From: Eutrigla gurnardus
Lineage: Eukaryota > Chordata > Actinopteri > Perciformes > Triglidae
Length of the DNA stretch: 64,000 bases
Assembly: GCA_963514095.1 (NCBI GenBank)
Contig: CAUPSS010000067.1
Location: forward strand, 188,501 to 252,500
Reading direction: 5' to 3'
Shown here: positions 52,820-63,791 of the stretch, piece after piece
Layout: every line of letters starts with the position of its first letter
Numbering within the stretch: position 1 is the first letter of the stretch
Position numbers and translations under genes: made by a program
The notes under the pieces: generated by a model
The model's input: the letters and a program-made list of their open reading frames with translations, nothing else
What the model was told of the DNA's origin: nothing
The model's database searches: none

Positions 52820-55197
52820 GTCAGCCCTGTGATAGACTGGTCACCTGTCTGTCTCTACATGTCAGCCCTGTGATAGACTGGTTACCTGTCTGTCTCTACA
52901 TGTCTCCCTGTGATAGACTGGTTACCTGTCTGTCTCTAAATGTCGGCCCCGTGATAGACTGGTTACCTGTCTGTCTCTACATGTCTCCCTGTGATAGACT
53001 GGTTACCTGTCTGTCTCTACATGTCTCCCTGTGATAGACTGGTTACCTGTCTGTCTCTACATGTCTCCCTGTGATAGACTGGTTACCTGTCTGTCTCCAC
53101 ATGTCTCCATGTGATAGATTGGTTACCTGTCTGTCTTTACATGTCTCCCTGTGATAGACTGGTTACCTGTCTGTCTCTACATGTCTCCCTGTGATAGACT
53201 GGTTACCTGTCTGTCTCTACATGTCAGCCCTGTGATAGACTGGTTACCTGTCTGTCTCTACATGTCCCCCTGTGATAGACTGGTTACCTGTCTGTCTCTA
53301 CATGTCAGCCCTGTGATAGACTGGTTGCCTGTCTGTCTCTACATGTCAGCCCTGTGATAGACTGGTTACCTGTCTGTCTCTACATGTCTCCCTGTGATAG
53401 ACTGGTTACCTGTCTGTCTCTACATGTCGGCCCCGTGATAGACTGGTTACCTGTCTGTCTCTACATGTCTCCCTGTGATAGACTGGTTACCTATCTGTCT
53501 CTACATGTCTCCCTGTGATAGACTGGTTACCTGTCTGTCTCCACATGTCTCCATGTGATAGATTGGTTACCTGTCTGTCTTTACATGTCTCCCTGTGATA
53601 GACTGGTTACCTGTCTGTCTCTACATGTCTCCCTGTGATAGACTGGTTACCTGTCTGTCTCTACATGTCAGCCCTGTGATAGACTGGTTACCTGTCTGTC
53701 TCTACATGTCGGCCCTGTGATAGACTGGTTACCTGTCTGTCTCTACATGTCAGCCCTGTGATAGACTGGTTGCCTGTCTGTCTCTACATGTCAGCCCTGT
53801 GATAGACTGGTTACCTGTCTGTCTCTACATGTCTCCCTGTGATAGACTGGTTACCTGTCTGTCTCTACATGTCGGCCCCGTGATAGACTGGTTACCTGTC
53901 TGTCTCTACATGTCTCCCTGTGATAGACTGGTTACCTGTCTGTCTCTACATGTCTCCCTGTGATAGACTGGTTACCTGTCTGTCTCTACATGTCGGCCCC
54001 ATGATAGACTGGTTACCTGTCTGTCTCTACATGTCTCCCTGTGATAGACTGGTTACCTGTCTGTCTCTACATGTCTCCCTGTGATAGACTGGTCACCTGT
54101 CTCTCTCTACATGTCAGCCCTGTGATAGACTGGTCACCTGTCTGTCTCTACATGTCAGCCCTGTGATAGACTGGTTACCTGTCTGTCTCTACATGTCTCC
54201 CTGTGATAGACTGGTTACCTGTCTGTCTCTAAATGTCGGCCCTGTGATAGACTGGTTACCTGTCTGTCTCTACATGTCTCCCTGTGATAGACTGGTTACC
54301 TGTCTGTCTCTACATGTCTCCCTGTGATAGACTGGTTACCTGTCTGTCTCTACATGTCCCCCTGTGAAAGACTGGTTACCTGTCGGTCTCTACATGTCTC
54401 CCTGTGATAGACTGGTTACCTGTCTGTCTCTACATGTCTCCCTGTGATAGACTGGTTACCTGTCTGTCTCTACATGTCCCCCTGTGATAGACTGGTTACC
54501 TGTCTGTCTCTACATGTCTCCCTGTGATAGACTGGTCACCTGTCTGTCTCTACATGTCTCCCTGTGATAGACTGGTTACCTGTCTGTCTTTACATGTCTC
54601 CCTGTGATAGACTGGTTACCTGTCTGTCTCTCCATGTCTCCCTGTGATAGACTGGTTACCTGTCTGTCTCTACATGTCTCCCTGTGATAGACTGGTTACC
54701 TGTCTGTCTCTACATGTCCCCCTGTGATAGACTGGTTACCTGTCTGTCTCTACATGTCTCCATGTGATAGACTGGTTACCTGTCTGTCTCTACATGTCTC
54801 CCTGTGATAGACTGGTTAACTGTCTGTCTCTACATGTCCCCCTGTGATAGACTGGTTACCTGTCTGTCTCTACATGTCTCCCTGTGATAGACTGGTTACC
54901 TGTCTGTCTCTACATGTCGGCCCCGTGATAGACTGGTTACCTGTCTGTCTCTACATGTCTCCCTGTGATAGACTGGTTACCTGTCTGTCTCTACATGTCT
55001 CCCTGTGATAGACTGGTTACCTGTCTGTCTCTACATGTCCCCCTGTGATAGACTGGTTACCTGTCTGTCTCTACATGTCTCCCTGTGATAGACTGGTTAC
55101 CTGTCTGTCTCTACATGTCGGCCCCGTGATAGACTGGTTACCTGTCTGTCTCTACATGTCTCCCTGTGATAGACTGGTTACCTGTCTGTCTCTACAT
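52820..55197 (+). repeat. 2,378-bp tandem duplication, copy 2
   Basis: Second copy, abutting the first without spacer. It carries GTGAAAGAC at 54,366 and TTAACTGTCTG at 54,819. At its right end the array resumes the sequence that follows 48,345 in the older copy (CGGTC at 48,415 and 55,267). This indicates that the 2,378-bp unit was inserted or amplified inside a pre-existing block. Confidence 0.86.
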
Positions 55198-58100
55198 GTC
55201 TCCCTGTGATAGACTGGTTACCTGTCTGTCTCTACATGTCTCCCTGTGATAGACTGGTTACCTGTCGGTCTCTACATGTCTCCCTGTGATAGACTGGTTA
55301 CCTGTCTGTCTCTACATGTCTCCCTGTGATAGACTGGTTACCTGTCTGTCTCCACATGTCTCCATGTGATAGACTGGTTACCTGTCTGTCTCTACATGTC
55401 AGCCCTATGATAGACTGGTTACCTGTCTGTCTCTACATGTCAGCCCTGTGATAGACTGGTTACCTGTCTGTCTCTACATGTCAGCCCTGTGATAGACTGG
55501 TTACCTGTCTGTCTGTACATGTCTCCCTGTGATAGACTGGTTACCTGTCTGTCTCTACATGTCTCCCTGTGATAGACTGGTTACCTGTCTGTCTCTACAT
55601 GTCAGCCCTGTGATAGACTGGTTACCTGTCTGTCTCTACATGTCTCCCTGTGATGGACTGGTTACCTGTCTGTCTCTACATGTCTCCCTGTGATAGACTG
55701 GTCACGTGTCTGTCTCCACATGTCTCCATGTGATAGACTGGTTACCTGTCTGTCTCTACATGTCAGCCCTATGATAGACTGGTTACCTGTCTGTCTCTAC
55801 ATGTCAGCCCTGTGATAGACTGGTTACCTGTCTGTCTCTACATGTCAGCCCTGTGATAGACTGGTTACCTGTCTGTCTGTACATGTCTCCCTGTGATAGA
55901 CTGGTTACCTGTCTGTCTCTACATGTCTCCCTGTGATAGACTGGTTACCTGTCTGTCTCTACATGTCAGCCCTGTGATAGACTGGTTACCTGTCTGTCTC
56001 TACATGTCTCCCTGTGATAGACTGGTTACCTGTCTGTCTCTACATGTCTCCCTGTGATAGACTGGTCACCTGTCTGTCTCTACATGTCTCCCTGTGATAG
56101 ACTGGTTACCTGTCTGTCTTTACATGTCTCCCTGTGATAGACTGGTTACCTGTCTGTCTCTACATGTCTCCCTGTGATAGACTGGTTACCTGTCTGTCTC
56201 TACATGTCTCCCTGTGATAGACTGGTTACCTGTCTGTCTCTACATGTCCCCCTGTGATAGACTGGTTACCTGTCTGTCTCTACATGTCTCCCTGTGATAG
56301 ACTGGTTACCTGTCTGTCTCTACATGTCGGCCCCATGATAGACTGGTTACCTGTCTGTCTCTACATGTCTCCCTGTGATAGACTGGTTACCTGTCTGTCT
56401 CTACATGTCTCCCTGTGATAGACTGGTCACCTGTCTCTCTCTACATGTCAGCCCTGTGATAGACTGGTCACCTGTCTGTCTCTACATGTCAGCCCTGTGA
56501 TAGACTGGTTACCTGTCTGTCTCTACATGTCTCCCTGTGATAGACTGGTTACCTGTCTGTCTCTAAATGTCGGCCCTGTGATAGACTGGTTACCTGTCTG
56601 TCTCTACATGTCTCCCTGTGATAGACTGGTTACCTGTCTGTCTCTACATGTCTCCCTGTGATAGACTGGTTACCTGTCTGTCTCTACATGTCCCCCTGTG
56701 AAAGACTGGTTACCTGTCGGTCTCTACATGTCTCCCTGTGATAGACTGGTTACCTGTCTGTCTCTACATGTCTCCCTGTGATAGACTGGTTACCTGTCTG
56801 TCTCTACATGTCCCCCTGTGATAGACTGGTTACCTGTCTGTCTCTACATGTCTCCCTGTGATAGACTGGTCACCTGTCTGTCTCTACATGTCTCCCTGTG
56901 ATAGACTGGTTACCTGTCTGTCTTTACATGTCTCCCTGTGATAGACTGGTTACCTGTCTGTCTCTCCATGTCTCCCTGTGATAGACTGGTTACCTGTCTG
57001 TCTCTACATGTCTCCCTGTGATAGACTGGTTACCTGTCTGTCTCTACATGTCCCCCTGTGATAGACTGGTTACCTGTCTGTCTCTACATGTCTCCATGTG
57101 ATAGACTGGTTACCTGTCTGTCTCTACATGTCTCCCTGTGATAGACTGGTTAACTGTCTGTCTCTACATGTCCCCCTGTGATAGACTGGTTACCTGTCTG
57201 TCTCTACATGTCTCCCTGTGATAGACTGGTTACCTGTCTGTCTCTACATGTCGGCCCCGTGATAGACTGGTTACCTGTCTGTCTCTACATGTCTCCCTGT
57301 GATAGACTGGTTACCTGTCTGTCTCTACATGTCTCCCTGTGATAGACTGGTTACCTGTCTGTCTCTACATGTCCCCCTGTGATAGACTGGTTACCTGTCT
57401 GTCTCTACATGTCTCCCTGTGATAGACTGGTTACCTGTCTGTCTCTACATGTCGGCCCCGTGATAGACTGGTTACCTGTCTGTCTCTACATGTCTCCCTG
57501 TGATAGACTGGTTACCTGTCTGTCTCTACATGTCTCCCTGTGATAGACTGGTTACCTGTCTGTCTCTACATGTCTCCCTGTGATAGACTGGTTACCTGTC
57601 GGTCTCTACATGTCTCCCTGTGATAGACTGGTTACCTGTCTGTCTCTACATGTCTCCCTGTGATAGACTGGTTACCTGTCTGTCTCCACATGTCTCCATG
57701 TGATAGACTGGTTACCTGTCTGTCTCTACATGTCAGCCCTATGATAGACTGGTTACCTGTCTGTCTCTACATGTCAGCCCTGTGATAGACTGGTTACCTG
57801 TCTGTCTCTACATGTCAGCCCTGTGATAGACTGGTTACCTGTCTGTCTGTACATGTCTCCCTGTGATAGACTGGTTACCTGTCTGTCTCTACATGTCTCC
57901 CTGTGATAGACTGGTTACCTGTCTGTCTCTACATGTCAGCCCTGTGATAGACTGGTTACCTGTCTGTCTCTACATGTCTCCCTGTGATGGACTGGTTACC
58001 TGTCTGTCTCTACATGTCTCCCTGTGATAGACTGGTCACGTGTCTGTCTCCACATGTCTCCATGTGATAGACTGGTTACCTGTCTGTCTCTACATGTCAG

Positions 58101-58654
58101 CCCTATGATAGACTGGTTACCTGTCTGTCTCTACATGTCAGCCCTGTGATAGACTGGTTACCTGTCTGTCTCTACATGTCAGCCCTGTGATAGACTGGTT
58201 ACCTGTCTGTCTGTACATGTCTCCCTGTGATAGACTGGTTACCTGTCTGTCTCTACATGTCTCCCTGTGATAGACTGGTTACCTGTCTGTCTCTACATGT
58301 CAGCCCTGTGATAGACTGGTTACCTGTCTGTCTCTACATGTCTCCCTGTGATAGACTGGTTACCTGTCTGTCTCTACATGTCTCCCTGTGATAGACTGGT
58401 CACCTGTCTGTCTCTACATGTCTCCCTGTGATAGACTGGTTACCTGTCTGTCTTTACATGTCTCCCTGTGATAGACTGGTTACCTGTCTGTCTCTACATG
58501 TCTCCCTGTGATAGACTGGTTACCTGTCTGTCTCTACATGTCTCCCTGTGATAGACTGGTTACCTGTCTGTCTCTACATGTCCCCCTGTGATAGACTGGT
58601 TACCTGTCTGTCTCTACATGTCTCCCTGTGATAGACTGGTTACCTGTCTGTCTC
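53920..58654 (+). repeat. 2,334-bp tandem duplication (two copies)
   Basis: About 53,920-56,320 matches 56,254-58,654 at 2,334 bp. Markers: GGCCCCATG at 53,994 and 56,328, GTGAAAGAC at 54,366 and 56,700, TTAACTGTCTG at 54,819 and 57,153, and the GATGGACTGG change at 55,655 and 57,989. 2,334 bp fits 58 monomers, 14 of them long. It overlaps the preceding 2,378-bp duplication in a different register, so the two were separate events. Confidence 0.85.
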
Positions 58655-58989
58655 TACATGTCTCCCTGTGATAGACTGGTTACCTGTCTGTCTCTACATG
58701 TCCCCCTGTGATAGACTGGTTACCTGTCTGTCTCTACATGTCTCCCTGTGATAGACTGGTTACCTGTCTGTCTCTACATGTCGGCCCCATGATAGACTGG
58801 TTACCTGTCTGTCTCTACATGTCTCCCTGTGATAGACTGGTTACCTGTCTGTCTCTACATGTCTCCCTGTGATAGACTGGTTACCTGTCTGTCTCTACAT
58901 GTCAGCCCTGTGATAGACTGGTTGCCTGTCTGTCTCTACATGTCAGCCCTGTGATAGACTGGTTACCTGTCTGTCTCTACATGTCTCCC

Positions 58990-61910
58990 TGTGATAGACT
59001 GGTTACCTGTCTGTCTCTACATGTCTCCCTGTGATAGACTGGTTACCTGTCTGTCTCTACATGTCTCCCTGTGATAGACTGGTTACCTGTCTGTCTCTAC
59101 ATGTCCCCCTGTGATAGACTGGTTACCTGTCTGTCTCTACATGTCTCCCTGTGATAGACTGGTTACCTGTCTGTCTCTACATGTCGGCCCCATGATAGAC
59201 TGGTTACCTGTCTGTCTCTACATGTCTCCCTGTGATAGACTGGTTACCTGTCTGTCTCTACATGTCTCCCTGTGATAGACTGGTTACCTGTCTGTCTCTA
59301 CATGTCGGCCCTGTGATAGACTGGTTACCTGTCTGTCTCTACATGTCAGCCCTGTGATAGACTGGTCACCTGTCTGTCTCTACATGTCAGCCTGTGATAG
59401 ACTGGTTACCTGTCTGTCTCTACATGTCAGCCCTGTGATAGACTGGTCACCTGTCTCTCTCTACATGTCAGCCCTGTGATAGACTGGTCACCTGTCTGTC
59501 TCTACATGTCAGCCCTGTGATAGACTGGTTACCTGTCTGTCTCTACATGTCTCCCTGTGATAGACTGGTTACCTGTCTGTCTCTACATGTCTCCCTGTGA
59601 TAGACTGGTTACCTGTCTGTCTCTAAATGTCGGCCCCGTGATAGACTGGTTACCTGTCTGTCTCTACATGTCTCCCTGTGATAGACTGGTTACCTGTCTG
59701 TCTCTACATGTCTCCCTGTGATAGACTGGTTACCTGTCTGTCTCTACATGTCTCCCTGTGATAGACTGGTTACCTGTCTGTCTCTACATGTCTCCCTGTG
59801 ATAGACTGGTTACCTGTCTGTCTCTACATGTCGGCCCCATGATAGACTGGTTACCTGTCTGTCTCTACATGTCTCCCTGTGATAGACTGGTTACCTGTCT
59901 GTCTCTACATGTCTCCCTGTGATAGACTGGTTACCTGTCTGTCTCTACATGTCGGCCCTGTGATAGACTGGTTACCTGTCTGTCTCTACATGTCAGCCCT
60001 GTGATAGACTGGTTGCCTGTCTGTCTCTACATGTCAGCCCTGTGATAGACTGGTTACCTGTCTGTCTCTACATGTCTCCCTGTGATAGACTGGTTACCTG
60101 TCTGTCTCTACATGTCTCCCTGTGATAGACTGGTTACCTGTCTGTCTCTACATGTCAGCCCTGTGATAGACTGGTCACCTGTCTGTCTCTACATGTCAGC
60201 CCTATGATAGACTGGTTACCTGTCTGTCTCTACATGTCCCCCTGTGATAGACTGGTTACCTGTCGGTCTCTACATGTCTCCCTGTGATAGACTGGTTACC
60301 TGTCTGTCTCTACATGTCTCCCTGTGATAGACTGGTTACCTGTCTGTCTTTACATGTCTCCCTGTGATAGACTGGTTACCTGTCTGTCTCTACATGTCTC
60401 CCTGTGATAGACTGGTTACCTGTCTGTCTCTACATGTCTCCCTGTGATAGACTGGTTACCTGTCTGTCTCTACATGTCTCCCTGTGATAGACTGGTTACC
60501 TGTCTGTCTCTACATGTCCCCCTGTGATAGACTGGTTACATGTCTGTCTCTACATGTCTCCCTGTGATAGACTGGTTACCTGTCTGTCTCTACATGTCGG
60601 CCCCATGATAGACTGGTTACCTGTCTGTCTCTACATGTCTCCCTGTGATAGACTGGTTACCTGTCTGTCTCTACATGTCTCCCTGTGATAGACTGGTTAC
60701 CTGTCTGTCTCTACATGTCGGCCCTGTGATAGACTGGTTACCTGTCTGTCTCTACATGTCAGCCCTGTGATAGACTGGTCACCTGTCTGTCTCTACATGT
60801 CAGCCTGTGATAGACTGGTTACCTGTCTGTCTCTACATGTCAGCCCTGTGATAGACTGGTCACCTGTCTCTCTCTACATGTCAGCCCTGTGATAGACTGG
60901 TCACCTGTCTGTCTCTACATGTCAGCCCTGTGATAGACTGGTTACCTGTCTGTCTCTACATGTCTCCCTGTGATAGACTGGTTACCTGTCTGTCTCTACA
61001 TGTCTCCCTGTGATAGACTGGTTACCTGTCTGTCTCTAAATGTCGGCCCCGTGATAGACTGGTTACCTGTCTGTCTCTACATGTCTCCCTGTGATAGACT
61101 GGTTACCTGTCTGTCTCTACATGTCTCCCTGTGATAGACTGGTTACCTGTCTGTCTCTACATGTCTCCCTGTGATAGACTGGTTACCTGTCTGTCTCTAC
61201 ATGTCTCCCTGTGATAGACTGGTTACCTGTCTGTCTCTACATGTCGGCCCCATGATAGACTGGTTACCTGTCTGTCTCTACATGTCTCCCTGTGATAGAC
61301 TGGTTACCTGTCTGTCTCTACATGTCTCCCTGTGATAGACTGGTTACCTGTCTGTCTCTACATGTCGGCCCTGTGATAGACTGGTTACCTGTCTGTCTCT
61401 ACATGTCAGCCCTGTGATAGACTGGTTGCCTGTCTGTCTCTACATGTCAGCCCTGTGATAGACTGGTTACCTGTCTGTCTCTACATGTCTCCCTGTGATA
61501 GACTGGTTACCTGTCTGTCTCTACATGTCTCCCTGTGATAGACTGGTTACCTGTCTGTCTCTACATGTCAGCCCTGTGATAGACTGGTCACCTGTCTGTC
61601 TCTACATGTCAGCCCTATGATAGACTGGTTACCTGTCTGTCTCTACATGTCCCCCTGTGATAGACTGGTTACCTGTCGGTCTCTACATGTCTCCCTGTGA
61701 TAGACTGGTTACCTGTCTGTCTCTACATGTCTCCCTGTGATAGACTGGTTACCTGTCTGTCTTTACATGTCTCCCTGTGATAGACTGGTTACCTGTCTGT
61801 CTCTACATGTCTCCCTGTGATAGACTGGTTACCTGTCTGTCTCTACATGTCTCCCTGTGATAGACTGGTTACCTGTCTGTCTCTACATGTCCCCCTGTGA
61901 TAGACTGGTT
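58990..61910 (+). repeat. 1,413-bp tandem duplication (two copies)
   Basis: Two copies at a 1,413-bp offset (35 monomers, 13 long), meeting near 60,400. Markers: GGCCCCATG at 59,185 and 60,598 and again at 59,832 and 61,245, and the CAGCCTG short tail at 59,388 and 60,801. A private C-to-A change (GGTTACATG) occurs near 60,540 in one copy and recurs near 62,636. The right end is where the first copy would have a TCTCCCTG unit and the second has CAGCCCTG. Confidence 0.83.
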
Positions 61911-62659
61911 ACCTGTCTGTCTCTACATGTCAGCCCTGTGATAGACTGGTCACCTGTCTGTCTCTACATGTCAGCCCTATGATAGACTGGTTACCTGTCT
62001 GTCTCTACATGTCAGCCCTGTGATAGACTGGTTACCTGTCTGTCTGTACATGTCTCCCTGTGATAGACTGGTTACCTGTCTGTCTCTACATGTCTCCCTG
62101 TGATAGACTGGTTACCTGTCTGTCTCTACATGTCAGCCCTGTGATAGACTGGTTACCTGTCTGTCTCTACATGTCTCCCTGTGATAGACTGGTTACCTGT
62201 CTGTCTCTACATGTCTCCCTGTGATAGACTGGTCACCTGTCTGTCTCTACATGTCTCCCTGTGATAGACTGGTTACCTGTCTGTCTTTACATGTCTCCCT
62301 GTGATAGACTGGTTACCTGTCTGTCTCTACATGTCTCCCTGTGATAGACTGGTTACCTGTCTGTCTCTACATGTCTCCCTGTGATAGACTGGTTACCTGT
62401 CTGTCTCTACATGTCCCCCTGTGATAGACTGGTTACCTGTCTGTCTCTACATGTCTCCCTGTGATAGACTGGTTACCTGTCTGTCTCTACATGTCTCCCT
62501 GTGATAGACTGGTTACCTGTCTGTCTCTACATGTCTCCCTGTGATAGACTGGTTACCTGTCTGTCTCTACATGTCTCCCTGTGATAGACTGGTTACCTGT
62601 CTGTCTCTACATGTCCCCCTGTGATAGACTGGTTACATGTCTGTCTCTACATGTCTCCC

Positions 62660-62990
62660 TGTGATAGACTGGTTACCTGTCTGTCTCTACATGTCCCCCT
62701 GTGATAGAATGGTTACCTGTCTGTCTCTACATGTCTCCCTGTGATAGACTGGTTACCTGTCTGTCTCTACATGTCTCCCTGTGATAGACTGGTTACCTGT
62801 CTGTCTCTACATGTCCCCCTGTGATAGACTGGTTACCTGTCTGTCTCTACATGTCTCCCTGTGATAGACTGGTTACCTGTCTGTCTCTACATGTCGGCCC
62901 CATGATAGACTGGTTACCTGTCTGTCTCTACATGTCTCCCTGTGATAGACTGCTTACCTGTCTGTCTCTACATGTCTTCCTGTGATAGAC
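62660..62990 (+). repeat. Mosaic segment matching 42,190-42,520
   Basis: About 330 bp align at a 20,472-bp offset to 42.2-42.5 kb. Shared rare marks: GATAGAATGG at 42,237 and 62,709, GGCCCCATG at 42,423 and 62,895, and the TCTTCCTG tail at 42,505 and 62,977. Just to the left (near 62,046 and 41,854) the offset is 20,192, so a 280-bp (seven-unit) length difference separates the two pieces. A private GCTTACC change lies near 62,953. Confidence 0.78.
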
Positions 62991-63000
62991 TGGTTACCTG

Positions 63001-63791
63001 TCTGTCTCCACATGTCTCCATGTGATAGACTGGTTACCTGTCTGTCTCTACATGTCAGCCCTATGATAGACTGGTTACCTGTCTGTCTCTACATGTCAGC
63101 CCTGTGATAGACTGGTTACCTGTCTGTCTCTACATGTCAGCCCTGTGATAGACTGGTTACCTGTCTGTCTCTACATGTCTCCCTGTGATAGACTGGTTAC
63201 CTGTCTGTCTCCACATGTCTCCATGTGATAGACTGGTTACCTGTCTGTCTCTACATGTCAGCCCTATGATAGACTGGTTACCTGTCTGTCTCTACATGTC
63301 AGCCCTGTGATAGACTGGTTACCTGTCTGTCTCTACATGTCTCCCTGTGATAGACTGGTTACCTGTCTGTCTCCACATGTCTCCATGTGATAGACTGGTT
63401 ACCTGTCTGTCTCTACATGTCAGCCCTATGATAGACTGGTTACCTGTCTGTCTCTACATGTCCCCCTGTGATAGACTGGTTACCTGTCGGTCTCTACATG
63501 TCTCCCTGTGATAGACTGGTTACCTGTCGGTCTCTACATGTCTCCCTGTGATAGACTGGTTACCTGTCTGTCTCTACATGTCTCCCTGTGATAGACTGGT
63601 TACCTGTCTGTCTCTACATGTCTCCCTGTGATAGACTGGTTACCTGTCTGTCTCCACATGTCTCCATGTGATAGACTGGTTACCTGTCTGTCTCTACATG
63701 TCAGCCCTATGATAGACTGGTTACCTGTCTGTCTCTACATGTCAGCCCTGTGATAGACTGGTTACCTGTCTGTCTCTACATGTCAGCCCTG
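63001..63791 (+). repeat. Block matching 2,025-2,815 across 61 kb
   Basis: Left-domain-type sequence at the right end of the window: TCTCCACATG/TCCATG units, CAGCCCTATG units, and a CCCCCTG unit followed by two CGGTC units, at a constant 60,976-bp offset from 2,025-2,815. It is bounded on the left by the 42-kb-like piece and on the right by a piece resembling 59.3-59.5 kb, with GGTCACC and the CAGCCTG short tail at 63,825. Confidence 0.84.
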
